Part shown: in pieces, positions 43,185 to 52,302 of the stretch
Layout of the letters: each line of letters begins with the position of its first letter
How positions within the stretch are numbered: position 1 is the stretch's first letter
DNA from: Paenibacillus tyrphae
GTDB taxonomy: Bacteria; Bacillota; Bacilli; Paenibacillales; NBRC-103111
Assembly (NCBI RefSeq): GCF_024158745.1
Contig: NZ_JAMZAW010000005.1
Location: forward strand, 1-64,000
Direction: 5' to 3'
DNA: 64,000 nt
Position numbers and translations under genes: made by a program
Notes under the pieces: model-generated
What the model was told of the DNA's origin: nothing
Database searches by the model: none
Seen by the model: only the letters and a program-made list of their open reading frames with translations

Positions 43185-44249
43185 CTATTGCCGTATGCAA
43201 GTATCGTCCGGACCGTCATTGTCATGCTTGTGGTGCACGTGAGGATGCTTCTCATCGTGCGTGTGATCGTCCTGGCTATGTTTTTCGTGTCCGTGCTCAT
43301 GCTCGTGCGAATGCCCGTGATGATGGTGCCCGTGCTCATGCTCATGCTCATGCGAGTGCTCATGATGATGGTGCTCGTGCCCATGCTCATGCGAATGCTC
43401 GTGATGCTGGTGTCCGTGCTCGTGCGAGTGTCCGTGATGATGGTGCTCCGGCTGATGATGTCCGTGAACGTGCTCGTGCGTGAACTCTTCGTGGTGCACC
43501 TGCCACTTGTTCAAATAGGGATCGGCTTGCCCGACTACGACGCGCAGCACGTTAGGCTGGTTCGGCAAATCGCGTGTTCCGGCCCCGTACCCGATCGACT
43601 CCACGATCATCGGCGGGAGGCCCTTGGCGAATTCGTCGACGAGTCCGGAGACGATGCCCGCGCCTGTCGGCGTCGTCATCTCCAGCGAATACGAGGTCGG
43701 CGCGATCGGCAGCCCTCTCATCATTTCCAGCGTGGCCGGAGCCGGCACCGGATAAATGCCATGATCGCAGTGCACCGTGCCGGAGCCGAGAGGTACGGCG
43801 GAGGACAAAATTTTCTCGATCTCCAGCGAATCGATGGCCAAGGCTACCCCGATCACATCGACGATCGAATCGATCGCGCCTACTTCGTGAAAATGAACGC
43901 GGTCGATCGGGATGTTATGTATTTTCGCTTCCGCTACCCCGATCTTCTCGAAAATCGCGAGGCTCAGCTTGACGACGCGCTCGTTGAAGCCGGCACGATG
44001 AATCAGCTCGACGATTTCCGAGTAGTGGCGATGGTGCGCCGGCGGCGTATGTGGATCAAGCACGACGTCGAGCTTCAGTGCAGATATGCCGCGCTTGTTC
44101 ACGCGCCTCCATTCCAGCGTGAACGGCTCGATCTGAATTTTACGAAGCTCTTCTTCGATATAGTGACGGTCGGCGCCGGCGTCGACAAGCGCGCCCAGCG
44201 TCATATCGCCGCTGATTCCGGAGAAGCAGTCCAAATACAAGATTTTCAA
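43185..44249 (-). CDS. larC1: LarC N-terminal part with long His-rich tail (LarC1)
   Basis: A 354-residue protein. Residues 1-~245 are the LarC/DUF111 N-terminal domain: [61 protein letters not shown] and [13 protein letters not shown]. About 100 C-terminal residues are mostly His, Glu, Gly and Ser, probably a nickel store, ending DDTCIRQ. The gene ends without the second LarC half, which is on the opposite strand. Its start overlaps larB by ATGA, so larB-larC1 are translationally coupled. Confidence 0.9.
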   Translation of the reverse strand: MKILYLDCFSGISGDMTLGALVDAGADRHYIEEELRKIQIEPFTLEWRRVNKRGISALKLDVVLDPHTPPAHHRHYSEIVELIHRAGFNERVVKLSLAIFEKIGVAEAKIHNIPIDRVHFHEVGAIDSIVDVIGVALAIDSLEIEKILSSAVPLGSGTVHCDHGIYPVPAPATLEMMRGLPIAPTSYSLEMTTPTGAGIVSGLVDEFAKGLPPMIVESIGYGAGTRDLPNQPNVLRVVVGQADPYLNKWQVHHEEFTHEHVHGHHQPEHHHHGHSHEHGHQHHEHSHEHGHEHHHHEHSHEHEHEHGHHHHGHSHEHEHGHEKHSQDDHTHDEKHPHVHHKHDNDGPDDTCIRQ

Positions 44250-45184
44250 TTTTCATCCCTCTTTGTCCCGTTTTGGTGGATTAGTGCGGCGTTATATCCG
44301 GCGCCGAAGCCGTTGTCGATGTTCACGACGGAAATGCCGGGCGCACAGGCGTTGAGCATGGATAACAGCGCGGCGACGCCTTGAAAGCTGGCGCCGTAGC
44401 CGACGCTTGTCGGCACCGCAATGACCGGTACGGCCACCAGGCCGCCCAAGACGCTGGCGAGCGCCCCTTCCATCCCGGCGACAACCACGACCGCGCTCGC
44501 TCCGCGGATGACCGGCAGCCGGCGGAACAGCCGGTGTATGCCGGCCACGCCGACGTCGTAGACGCGCTCCACGCGGGAGCCCAGGCACTCGGCCGTCACG
44601 GCGGCTTCCTCCGCCACAGGCACATCCGACGTGCCTGCGCAGACGACGGCGATGTAGCTGCCGCCGTCCGTCACGGCTTCGCCGCTCCGCAGCCAAGTCA
44701 GCGCCCGCGCCTCGGGGTGATGCTTCACTCCCGGGATGCGCTCCGCGACATAGGCGGCTTTATCCGCGTCGACGCGCGTCGCCAGCACGCGGTCCGTATG
44801 GGCGGCCAGCCGCTCGAAGATCGCGGCGATTTGCTCCGCCGATTTGCTTTCCCCGTAGATGACCTCGGGGAAGCCGGTCCGCGCCGGACGGCTCAGATCG
44901 AGCTGCGCGTAGCCTAGACTGTCGTCCACGGCGTCCTCCGAAAGCGACAGGAAGGACGCCTTGCGGCGCATCGGCGTTTCCACGGTTGAATTCTCCCCGG
45001 CGTCTTTTACGTTTTTATCGATTGCCGGCTGCTCTGGCGTTCTTCCGGCTTGTACGGCCGTTTCCTGCCGCCTGCCCGGGGCAGTTTGCTCCCCGGACAG
45101 TCCTTCCTCTAGCAGACGTTTGGCTTCGGCGATATCGAGATCGCCGGATTGCACCAGCTTAAGTATGTTGTCGATGTTCATCAT
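44246..45184 (-). CDS. larB: LarB, nickel-pincer nucleotide carboxylase
   Basis: A 312-residue protein. The C-terminal ~180 residues are the AIR-carboxylase-like catalytic domain ([95 protein letters not shown]). LarB carboxylates and hydrolyses NaAD, the first step toward the nickel-pincer nucleotide. The N-terminus has a short leucine-rich helix, then a Pro/Gln-rich linker of about 50 residues. Neither larE nor a lactate racemase is in the window. Confidence 0.92.
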   Translation of the reverse strand: MMNIDNILKLVQSGDLDIAEAKRLLEEGLSGEQTAPGRRQETAVQAGRTPEQPAIDKNVKDAGENSTVETPMRRKASFLSLSEDAVDDSLGYAQLDLSRPARTGFPEVIYGESKSAEQIAAIFERLAAHTDRVLATRVDADKAAYVAERIPGVKHHPEARALTWLRSGEAVTDGGSYIAVVCAGTSDVPVAEEAAVTAECLGSRVERVYDVGVAGIHRLFRRLPVIRGASAVVVVAGMEGALASVLGGLVAVPVIAVPTSVGYGASFQGVAALLSMLNACAPGISVVNIDNGFGAGYNAALIHQNGTKRDEN

Positions 45185-45341
45185 CGTAAATGCTCGAACC
45201 TCCCGCTCCCAAAAACCTTACTTCAGTGTACCATATTTCCCATCTCAAAGTAATTTCGAAAGTGGATTGTTGGCCTATTCGTGATATAATAGCTTCAAAT
45301 CCAAGCGCAAGAAAAGCTTGCTGCGGAACAGGAGTGCATCC

Positions 45342-46217
45342 ATGGCGACTCATCAAATAGAACGCAAGCCCGAATGGCTGAAAATCAAGCTGACGACGGG
45401 GGACAACTACAAAGAGCTGAAAAACATGATGCGCGGCAAAACGCTGCACACGGTATGCGAGGAAGCGAAATGCCCGAACATCCATGAGTGCTGGGCGGCC
45501 CGGACCGCGACCTTTATGATTTTGGGTGACATCTGTACGCGGGCATGCCGATTCTGCGCCGTCAATACAGGGATGCCGACAGAGCTGGATCTGCAGGAGC
45601 CGGAGCGTGTCGCGGAGGCGTCGGAGCAGATGGGCCTGCGCCATGTCGTCGTCACTTCCGTCGCAAGGGACGACCTGAAGGACGGCGGGGCTTCCGTATT
45701 CGCCGCGACGATCCGGGCGATCCGGGGGCGTCTGCCGCTGGCCGGGGTCGAAGTGCTCATTCCCGATTTTCAAGGGGACGAGGAAGCGCTTCGCACTGTG
45801 CTGGAAGCGAAGCCTAATATTTTGAACCACAACGTGGAAACGGTGGAGCGGCTGTCCGACAAGGTGCGGGCCAAGGCCAAATACCGCCGTTCGCTGGAGC
45901 TGCTTGAGCGCTCCAAGAAAATTGCCCCTTCGATCCCGACGAAATCGAGCATCATGCTCGGCGTTGGCGAGACATGGGACGAAATTTTGCAGACGATGGA
46001 CGACTTGCGCGCCGTCGATTGCTCCATTATGACGATCGGCCAATACTTGCAGCCTTCGCTCAAGCATTTGCCGGTGTCCAAGTACTACACGCCGGAGCAA
46101 TTCGCAGAGCTGAAGCAGGAGGGCTTGAAACGCGGGTTCAGCCACGTGGAGTCCGGTCCGCTCGTCCGCAGCTCGTATCATGCGCATGAACAGGTCCAAT
46201 CGGCGAAGCAGTCGTAA
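45342..46217 (+). CDS. lipA: Lipoyl synthase
   Basis: A 291-residue radical-SAM enzyme that inserts two sulfurs into octanoyl groups of lipoate-dependent enzymes. Both iron-sulfur sites are complete: auxiliary cluster Cys in [15 protein letters not shown] cluster in CTRACRFC, and the C-terminal Arg-Ser-Ser of [13 protein letters not shown] 45342 follows AACAGGAG and is preferred to a TTG eight codons upstream. As in Bacillus (yutB), a YutD-like gene follows. Confidence 0.95.
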   Translation: MATHQIERKPEWLKIKLTTGDNYKELKNMMRGKTLHTVCEEAKCPNIHECWAARTATFMILGDICTRACRFCAVNTGMPTELDLQEPERVAEASEQMGLRHVVVTSVARDDLKDGGASVFAATIRAIRGRLPLAGVEVLIPDFQGDEEALRTVLEAKPNILNHNVETVERLSDKVRAKAKYRRSLELLERSKKIAPSIPTKSSIMLGVGETWDEILQTMDDLRAVDCSIMTIGQYLQPSLKHLPVSKYYTPEQFAELKQEGLKRGFSHVESGPLVRSSYHAHEQVQSAKQS

Positions 46218-46235
46218 ACTTGGGGAGGTGATACG

Positions 46236-46934
46236 GTGATTCATATTTCCGGTAAAACGTACGAAGTGGTCGTTGATCATAAAAACGGCTGGCGTTTCGA
46301 GGCGTTCCGCGACCGGTACAGCGAGGTGCTGGAGCGGTACGATTATATTGTGGGCGACTGGGGCTACAGCCAGCTCCGGCTGCGCGGATTTTTTAAGGAC
46401 AACCATCCGAAAGCGACGAAGGACAGCATGATCTCCACGCTTCAGGATTATTTGAACGAGTACTGCAATTTCGGCTGCGCCTATTTCATTATTGAGAAGG
46501 TGCCGAACAAGAGCGGAGTGGAACCGACCGGGTCGCCGGGGGACTTCTATGAGGATAGTCCGGCAGCCGAGGCAGGCGCAGGGGCAGAACAAGGCGACAG
46601 GCCGAGCCCGCAGCCCGCTGTAACCGCCGAAGCCTCCGTGCACCGGCATGAGGACACGGCCGCTTCGGGGGCCCCCCGCACGCCGTCGCCGCAGCATCAA
46701 CGGTACAACCCGTCCGGTAAGACGTATGGTTCCCGCCATGGGCAAAGCCAGCAGTCCGGCGGCCAAAACCAGTCCAAATCGCAGCACGGTTCTGCGCGGC
46801 AGGGCGAGGGAAGATCAGGGGGCCGACATCAAGGCCAGAACAGGCAGCAGGGGCATGCGTCCAAGCCGAAAGGTGGACAGCCTCCCCAGAATCCGCCGAA
46901 GCCCAAGCCGGAATCGTCTCGCGTGGAGGCGTAG
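46236..46934 (+). CDS. YutD-family protein with extended basic low-complexity tail
   Basis: A 232-residue protein beginning at GTG 46236 (GGGGAGGTG upstream). Residues ~1-95 are the YutD-like domain (YEVVVDHKNGWRFEAFRDRYSEVLERYDYIVGDWGYSQLRLRGFFKD...YCNFGCAYFIIEK). The remaining ~135 residues are Gln, Gly, Ser, Pro and Arg/Lys-rich and look disordered, much longer than the ~100-residue Bacillus protein. It follows lipA by 18 bases, a conserved order in Bacillus. Function unknown. Confidence 0.78.
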   Translation: MIHISGKTYEVVVDHKNGWRFEAFRDRYSEVLERYDYIVGDWGYSQLRLRGFFKDNHPKATKDSMISTLQDYLNEYCNFGCAYFIIEKVPNKSGVEPTGSPGDFYEDSPAAEAGAGAEQGDRPSPQPAVTAEASVHRHEDTAASGAPRTPSPQHQRYNPSGKTYGSRHGQSQQSGGQNQSKSQHGSARQGEGRSGGRHQGQNRQQGHASKPKGGQPPQNPPKPKPESSRVEA

Positions 46935-46943
46935 CGACCAAAT

Positions 46944-47005
46944 AAAGACCCGATGCTCGGTCTCCCTGCAAAAGTGCGGGGAGGACGGGCACCGGGTCTT
47001 TTTAC
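46944..47005. terminator. Bidirectional terminator between yutD-like gene and NAD kinase
   Basis: AAAGACCCG (46944-46952) pairs with CGGGTCTTT (46993-47001) around an inner TCTCCCTGC/GCGGGGAGGA stem; T5 follows on the plus strand and A-rich sequence precedes for the minus strand. Confidence 0.8.
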
Positions 47006-47025
47006 GCCAGCCAATTGCAGCGTCA

Positions 47026-47838
47026 TCAAACCATGTCATAGCCGATGAACGCTTCGCGTACGCGGCTCCAGAACGGAAACGGGCGGAAGCGGGCGAACTT
47101 GACCTTTTTGCCGGCGGCGACCAGGCTGCGGATCGAGATGATATCGTTGCGCTGCATGTACAAGTGATCGAGCGACAGCAAAATATTTTGGTTCGCGCGC
47201 GGATAAATGTCGCAGTGATGATGCTTCGGCAGCAAGATCGGCGAACCGAGCGTACGGAATACGCGGTTGTTGATCGAAGCGATCTCCGCAATCTGAATGG
47301 CGTCGAGCGACGGATGCACGATGGCGCCGCCCAAACTTTTGTTGTAAGCAGTGCTTCCCGACGGCGTGGAGATGCAGATGCCGTCGCCGCGGAACGTCTC
47401 GAGCAGCTCGTCGTTAATATGCAGCTGGGCAACCAGCGTGGCGTCGACGCCTTTCAGCGTAAATTCGTTCAGCGCAAGCTCCGTTTCGATCCCTTGGGGA
47501 GTCGTGATCTGGATCTCGACCAAAGGATATTTGACGGCGCGCAGGTCGTTTTGATTGGCGCTCTCGCCCATCAGCTGGGCAAGCAGCTCGACTTCATCCG
47601 GCTTCCAGTCAGCATAAAAACCGAGTCTTCCGGTGTGAATCCCGGTAAATGCAATGTGATCGAGCTGGTCCTTATATTGATGAAACGCATGAAGCAGCGT
47701 CCCGTCGCCACCAATGGATAGTACGATATCGGGGGACGCTTCCTCGTGAATGAGCCCGTACTGACGGATCAATTCGTGAAACCTGTGCATCAATTGGATG
47801 GAGATGTCATCGCCGCGGTGTATCACATTGTATTTCAA
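47026..47838 (-). CDS. nadK: NAD kinase
   Basis: A 270-residue cytoplasmic enzyme that phosphorylates NAD to NADP. The signature LSIGGDGTLLHAFHQY occurs near residue 45, followed by the NE pair in ELALNEFTLKG and the glycine-rich SGSTAYNKSLGGAIVHP. Length is typical for the Firmicute PpnK group. A PilZ-domain gene lies upstream on the same strand. Confidence 0.93.
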   Translation of the reverse strand: MKYNVIHRGDDISIQLMHRFHELIRQYGLIHEEASPDIVLSIGGDGTLLHAFHQYKDQLDHIAFTGIHTGRLGFYADWKPDEVELLAQLMGESANQNDLRAVKYPLVEIQITTPQGIETELALNEFTLKGVDATLVAQLHINDELLETFRGDGICISTPSGSTAYNKSLGGAIVHPSLDAIQIAEIASINNRVFRTLGSPILLPKHHHCDIYPRANQNILLSLDHLYMQRNDIISIRSLVAAGKKVKFARFRPFPFWSRVREAFIGYDMV

Positions 47839-47869
47839 CCGGTTATCCTCCTATAACTATCCGCTTTCG

Positions 47870-48553
47870 TCAGCTGTCGGCTCCCGAAGCGGAGCAATAC
47901 TCCTCCATAAGCGCGGCAGTGCTGTCCGGAACACGATGGAACCGCACGGCTACCCGATAAGCATCGCTGCTGAAATGGGCCACGCGCACGATTTCCCCAT
48001 AGACCGTAATCTTCTGGGCAATGCCGGGAAGAACAAAAGATAATTCCAATTCGAGCGGGCAAAACACGCGGGTCGACGTCATAAACGCCATCCCTCCGCT
48101 GGACAAATCCAGGATTTGTCCCGTAAACGCCACGTTCTGATGCGATATTTGCTCCCGTACTCCGACGATCCGGGAAGTGACCGGCGTGCGGGTGGGCAGG
48201 GCAATACGCGGATAGCGCCTTTTCTGCGACTGCTTCAGCTCCAGCGGCGCGGTTAAGGTCAACGTGCATACATTGCGCTTTGTTTCCAAATGCAGCAGAT
48301 CAACCAAAGCATAATACAGAATGCCCTGCTCGCGGAAAGAAAATTCAATAAAGCATACATGATGCAGCTTCTCCAGCGGATGGATCGACGCGGCATCGAG
48401 CGTGACCGTCAGTTCCTCCGCGGAAGCTTTGAGAAGCGTAAAGTTGTCCTCGTAGCAAAAGGGCGAGCCCTCTTTGGTTTCGCCTACCACGATGAGACTG
48501 CAGCTTCTGGGGAATACAACCGTTTCGTTTGCCAAGGCCAAGGTCCAGTTCAT
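47870..48553 (-). CDS. PilZ-domain c-di-GMP-binding protein
   Basis: A 227-residue protein: N-terminal YcgR_2/YpfB-like flagellar-brake half (CSLIVVGETKEGSPFCYED...) and C-terminal PilZ domain. Binding motifs are intact: RRYPR (RxxxR) and LDLSSGGM (D/NxSxxG). In B. subtilis the equivalent YpfB slows the flagellar motor when c-di-GMP is high. A diguanylate cyclase gene is at 57755 in this window. Confidence 0.85.
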   Translation of the reverse strand: MNWTLALANETVVFPRSCSLIVVGETKEGSPFCYEDNFTLLKASAEELTVTLDAASIHPLEKLHHVCFIEFSFREQGILYYALVDLLHLETKRNVCTLTLTAPLELKQSQKRRYPRIALPTRTPVTSRIVGVREQISHQNVAFTGQILDLSSGGMAFMTSTRVFCPLELELSFVLPGIAQKITVYGEIVRVAHFSSDAYRVAVRFHRVPDSTAALMEEYCSASGADS

Positions 48554-48865
48554 CAGTTATCACCACACGGTATGATTTTCTGAAACTTTCATTACCGTTT
48601 ACATCCATAATAATCAATAATGTAAAATAACACAATGCCGGAAGCACGGAGTTCGTTCGTTGCAGCGTCTTCCCGGCTTTGCGCGAGCGAGCCTGTCCTC
48701 CTGACGCTTCCGGTCGGAGAGCAGGCTCTATTGTTTTGTGCCGTTCCGAGCACGAGATGATATTTATCACCCGAAAGAAATGATACGAATAACTACAGCG
48801 CCAGGCTGCGGCAATATATGATTTAACCAAGGAAGTTAACCCGAACAGCAAAAGGTGATGAAATC
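48554..48865. other. Intergenic region between pilZ and the ABC operon
   Basis: About 310 bases between divergent genes. It holds a hairpin, GAGCCTG (48689-48695) with CAGGCTC (48722-48728) around a CCTCC/GGAG inner helix, followed by a loose T-rich stretch (TATTGTTTTG). If transcribed in the plus direction it is a possible attenuator of the ABC/two-component operon. No gene or clear promoter seen. Confidence 0.45.
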
Positions 48866-49771
48866 ATGAAGCACGTGATCGAGCTCGCACATGTAACCAA
48901 ACAATACAAGGATAAAAAGGCCGTGGACGACATGACGCTGCATATCGAACAAGGAAGCATCGTCGCGCTGCTCGGACCCAACGGCGCAGGCAAATCGACG
49001 ACCGTCAACATGATGTTGGGGCTGACGGCTCCCACGGCGGGCAAAGTGCGGTTGATGGGCGGCAGTCCGCGGTATAGGGGCGTCCGCAACCGGATCGGCG
49101 TCATGCTGCAGGAGGTAAGCGTGATCGACAGCCTGAAGGTGGAGGAGACGATCGATCTGTTCCGCAGCTATTATACAAAACCATTATCGACCGGAGAGCT
49201 GCTGCGAATGTCCGGGCTCGAAAACGACCGGAGCAAATACGCCACTTCGCTGTCCGGGGGACAGAAGCGGCGTCTGGGCTTCGCACTGGCGATGGCCGGC
49301 GACCCGGAATTAATTTTTCTGGACGAACCGACGCTGGGGATGGACGTGACGTCGAGGCAGTTATTTTGGCGGACGATCCGCTCTTTTGCCGGCAGCGGGC
49401 GGACGATTATTTTGACGACCCACTATCTGGAGGAAGCCGACAGCATCGCCGACCGGGTCGTCGTGGTCAATCAAGGGAAAATCGTTGCCGACGGAACGCT
49501 GGCCGAGATTAAGGAAAGCGCCGGCAACCGGCACGTGTCCTTCACCGCCGGAGCGAATGTTATGACGAGCGAGCTGCTTGATCTCCCCGGCGTCACCGAC
49601 TTGCAATGGACCGGCCGCCGCGTGAAGCTGTACGGCAGAGATACGGACGGCTTGCTCTACGCCTTGATCCGCAGCGATCTGGACATTCAAGATATCGAAA
49701 CGCACAAGGGCGGGCTGGAAGACGCTTTTCAATCGCTGGTCGGCTTACCGGAAACGGAAGCAACGGTCTAA
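48866..49771 (+). CDS. ABC exporter ATP-binding protein (YvfR-like)
   Basis: A 301-residue ATPase with Walker A GPNGAGKST, signature LSGGQKRR, Walker B LIFLDEPTLGMD, H-switch TTHYLEEAD, and a C-terminal DUF4162-like extension. This is the drug/lantibiotic exporter type. AAAGGTGATG lies before ATG 48866. It is followed by one permease, a DesK-type kinase and a NarL-type regulator, the same order as yvfRSTU in B. subtilis. Confidence 0.88.
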   Translation: MKHVIELAHVTKQYKDKKAVDDMTLHIEQGSIVALLGPNGAGKSTTVNMMLGLTAPTAGKVRLMGGSPRYRGVRNRIGVMLQEVSVIDSLKVEETIDLFRSYYTKPLSTGELLRMSGLENDRSKYATSLSGGQKRRLGFALAMAGDPELIFLDEPTLGMDVTSRQLFWRTIRSFAGSGRTIILTTHYLEEADSIADRVVVVNQGKIVADGTLAEIKESAGNRHVSFTAGANVMTSELLDLPGVTDLQWTGRRVKLYGRDTDGLLYALIRSDLDIQDIETHKGGLEDAFQSLVGLPETEATV

Positions 49772-49801
49772 AGCACTCGAAAGTACAGGAGGACTACGAA
49801 T

Positions 49802-50542
49802 ATGAATATGTTCATTGCCCAATGCAAGGCAGAGCTTCTGCGCTCGCTTCGCAACAAAAAGGTCGTTATCTTTTCTATCGGATTTCCGATGCTGTTTTAT
49901 CTTATTTTTACGAATTCCGCCGGGGGCGACGCCGGTATGGGCGGGACCGCCTGGAAGACGTATTATCTCATGTCGATGACGGCCTTCGGGCTGCTGTCCG
50001 TCAGCGTGAATACACTCGGAGTCCGCATGTCCCAGGAGCGGGCGCAAGGCTGGGTGCGCTGTCTGCATGTGACGCCGCTGCCTTCCGGCGCATACGTCGG
50101 CGCCAAAATCGTCTCTATGGCGTTGGTGAATACGGCGATTATCGTCGTCATGTTTTTGGCGGGCGGCTTGCTCAAAGGGGTTCAGCTCAGTATGGCGCAA
50201 TGGGTCGGCTGCGGCTTATGGCTCCTGATCGGTTCGCTGACGTTCCTTGCGCTCGGCACGCTGGTCGGCATGTTCAAAAAGGCGGAACTGGCCCAAGTGA
50301 TCGCCAGCCTGCTACAAATCGGCCTGTCGCTGATCGGCGGCCTTTGGATGCCTGTCGATGCGATGCCGCCGCTCATGAAGGCCATCGCTGTTTGGACGCC
50401 GTCCTACAACTTCGGAAACGGGACTTGGTCGCTGATTGCCGGCCGCCTGCCCGATTTTATGAACTTGGCTATCTTGGCTGCGTATTTGATCGCTTTTGTG
50501 ATACTATCTTCTTATCTCGCTAAAAAACAGGAAGCGGTGTAA
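49802..50542 (+). CDS. ABC-2-type permease (YvfS-like)
   Basis: A 246-residue ABC-2 membrane protein with six hydrophobic helices (KKVVIFSIGFPMLFYLIF, YYLMSMTAFGLLSVSVN, ALVNTAIIVVMFLAGG, WLLIGSLTFLALGTLVG, QIGLSLIGGLWMP, LAILAAYLIAFVILSSYLA). It pairs with the preceding ATPase as a dimeric exporter, and its stop is immediately followed by the kinase start. Confidence 0.86.
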   Translation: MNMFIAQCKAELLRSLRNKKVVIFSIGFPMLFYLIFTNSAGGDAGMGGTAWKTYYLMSMTAFGLLSVSVNTLGVRMSQERAQGWVRCLHVTPLPSGAYVGAKIVSMALVNTAIIVVMFLAGGLLKGVQLSMAQWVGCGLWLLIGSLTFLALGTLVGMFKKAELAQVIASLLQIGLSLIGGLWMPVDAMPPLMKAIAVWTPSYNFGNGTWSLIAGRLPDFMNLAILAAYLIAFVILSSYLAKKQEAV

Positions 50543-51688
50543 ATGAAGCTGCGTTTGCCATTCCGGTTGTTTCCGGACAATCTTAAACATTTCGGCTTGA
50601 TTTGGGTCATCAATATGACGGTCCCTGTATATTTCTTGCTGCAGCTGCCCTTCCGCGAAGCGTGGATCGGATTCGTGGCTGTTGCCATCCTGGCGCTTGC
50701 TTTCCGGCAGGCGCTGTGGAATACGGAGGGGCGCTTCGTGTATGCGCTGATCCAGATTACTTCCGTTGCCGTTCTGGGGTACTTGTATAACCCCTCTTTT
50801 TTATATTTCGGCTTCTACTGCATAATGTCGGTCGGCATGCTTCCAACCGTCCGCAAAGTGGCGTTTTCCGTTGCGTACATGGTGATCGCCTTCGTTTTGG
50901 TGATGTATCTGTTTTACGAAAAAGCGGGCGAGGCGGTGCATCTCGATTTTATTCCCAGCCTGATCATTCTTGCCGTACTGCCCTTTGCCATGAAGTCCCA
51001 CCGAAAGGCGGAAGAGCTGCGCCAGCAGCTGCGGCATGCGAACGACGAGATTGAGCGGCTGATCAAAAACGAAGAGCGCCAGCGGATCGCCAGAGACCTG
51101 CACGACACACTCGGTCACACGTTGTCTCTGATTACGCTGAAGGGCGAGCTGGTCGAGCGGCTCATCCCGCACGATCCCGAACGGGCGGTGCAGGAAGCGA
51201 AGGATATCCAGACGACGTCGAGAACCGTGCTGAAGCAGGTTCGGGAGCTGATCTCCGATATGCGGACGGTGCATCTCGCGGACGAGCTTCGGCAAGCCGG
51301 GCAAATTTTGAGCTCGGCCGGGATCGGTTTCGAGATAGCAGGGGATGCGGAGCGGATTCGGACGACCCCTGTCGTGATGAACATCTTAAGCATGTGCTTG
51401 CGGGAAGCCGTGACCAATGTGGTCAAGCACAGCAAGGCGAAGCATTGCAAGGTGGAGCTCATTGAGAAATCCGGCTCCTTTGTGCTCAAGGTGCACGACG
51501 ACGGTCTCGGGATCGACGGCGCGGGAAGCAAGCTCGGACAGGCGGGAAGCGGCCTGCTGGGCATGAAGGAAAGGCTGTCCCTCATTGAAGGGACATTGGA
51601 GTTCTCCAAACGGGAGGAGACGGGAACGACGTTGACCATTACGGTTCCGAACGTAGTTAAACGGCAGCAAACGGAGGGAAATCGATGA
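50543..51688 (+). CDS. Sensor histidine kinase (DesK/YvfT type)
   Basis: A 381-residue kinase with about five membrane helices in residues 10-150 and no large external domain, so it probably senses membrane state or the transporter. The HisKA_3 phosphoacceptor is His187 in ERQRIARDLHDTLGHTLSLI. The HATPase has VTNVVKHSKAKHC (N box), HDDGLGID and GSGLLGMKERL. It begins with no gap after the permease and overlaps the regulator gene by ATGA. Confidence 0.89.
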   Translation: MKLRLPFRLFPDNLKHFGLIWVINMTVPVYFLLQLPFREAWIGFVAVAILALAFRQALWNTEGRFVYALIQITSVAVLGYLYNPSFLYFGFYCIMSVGMLPTVRKVAFSVAYMVIAFVLVMYLFYEKAGEAVHLDFIPSLIILAVLPFAMKSHRKAEELRQQLRHANDEIERLIKNEERQRIARDLHDTLGHTLSLITLKGELVERLIPHDPERAVQEAKDIQTTSRTVLKQVRELISDMRTVHLADELRQAGQILSSAGIGFEIAGDAERIRTTPVVMNILSMCLREAVTNVVKHSKAKHCKVELIEKSGSFVLKVHDDGLGIDGAGSKLGQAGSGLLGMKERLSLIEGTLEFSKREETGTTLTITVPNVVKRQQTEGNR

Positions 51689-52290
51689 ACATCGTCATTG
51701 CGGAAGACCAGGGCATGCTGCGGGGCGCGATGAGCACGCTGCTCTCGATGGAAAAAGATATCGAGGTCGTCGGTCAAGCCGGGGACGGGGAAGAAGCGCT
51801 TCGGCTTATTCTGAGCCTGGATCCCGATCTTTGCGTCATGGACATTGAAATGCCGGTGCTCAGCGGACTCGACGTGGCCGAACGCTTGAAAGCGGAGGGA
51901 AGCCGGTGCCGGATCGTCATCGTGACGACTTTTGCCCGGACCGGCTATTTTCAACGCGCGATCCGGGCGGGGGTACAAGGGTATCTGTTGAAGGACGCCC
52001 CCGTATCCGAGCTGGCCGGCGCTCTGCGCATCATTCATGCGGGCGGCCGGGTCATTAGTCCCGAGCTGGCCTACTCGATGTGGGAACAAGAAAACCCGCT
52101 CACGGAGCGGGAGCAGGATATTTTGCGGCACTTGGCCCAAGGGTTGACGGTGGGTGAAATTTCCGGCGCCTTGTTTTTATCTCAGGGTACGGTGCGCAAC
52201 TACATCTCGGAAATCATGCAGAAGCTCGAAGCCAAAAACCGGATCGATGCCGTGGCGATCGCCCAAAAGAAAGGGTGGATCGAGACTTGA
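51685..52290 (+). CDS. NarL/DesR-family response regulator
   Basis: A 201-residue regulator with a receiver domain (phosphoacceptor Asp53 in CVMDIEMP, Lys in LLKDAPVSE) and a LuxR-type HTH (LTEREQDILRHLAQGLTVGEISGALFLSQGTVRNYISEIMQKLEAKNRIDAVAIA). It is the partner of the preceding kinase and likely regulates the upstream ABC genes. Convergent with glgP; the stops are 13 bases apart. Confidence 0.91.
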   Translation: MNIVIAEDQGMLRGAMSTLLSMEKDIEVVGQAGDGEEALRLILSLDPDLCVMDIEMPVLSGLDVAERLKAEGSRCRIVIVTTFARTGYFQRAIRAGVQGYLLKDAPVSELAGALRIIHAGGRVISPELAYSMWEQENPLTEREQDILRHLAQGLTVGEISGALFLSQGTVRNYISEIMQKLEAKNRIDAVAIAQKKGWIET

Positions 52291-52302
52291 CCCGGCGTTC
52301 CG

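Noticed and set aside
43185-43490. Possible CRISPR or tandem-repeat array in the CATGCTCATG-like repeats
   Set aside because: The repetition is short, irregular and fully explained by codons of the His-rich tail.
43188-44384. A 398-codon plus-strand ORF with Met/Leu/Val-rich repeats over larC1
   Set aside because: The apparent hydrophobic repeats are the complement of His/Glu/Gly codons in the LarC1 tail, not a membrane protein.
45159-46787. A 542-codon minus-strand ORF over lipA and the yutD-like gene
   Set aside because: It overlaps lipA, whose iron-sulfur motifs are complete; it is a chance open frame in GC-rich DNA.
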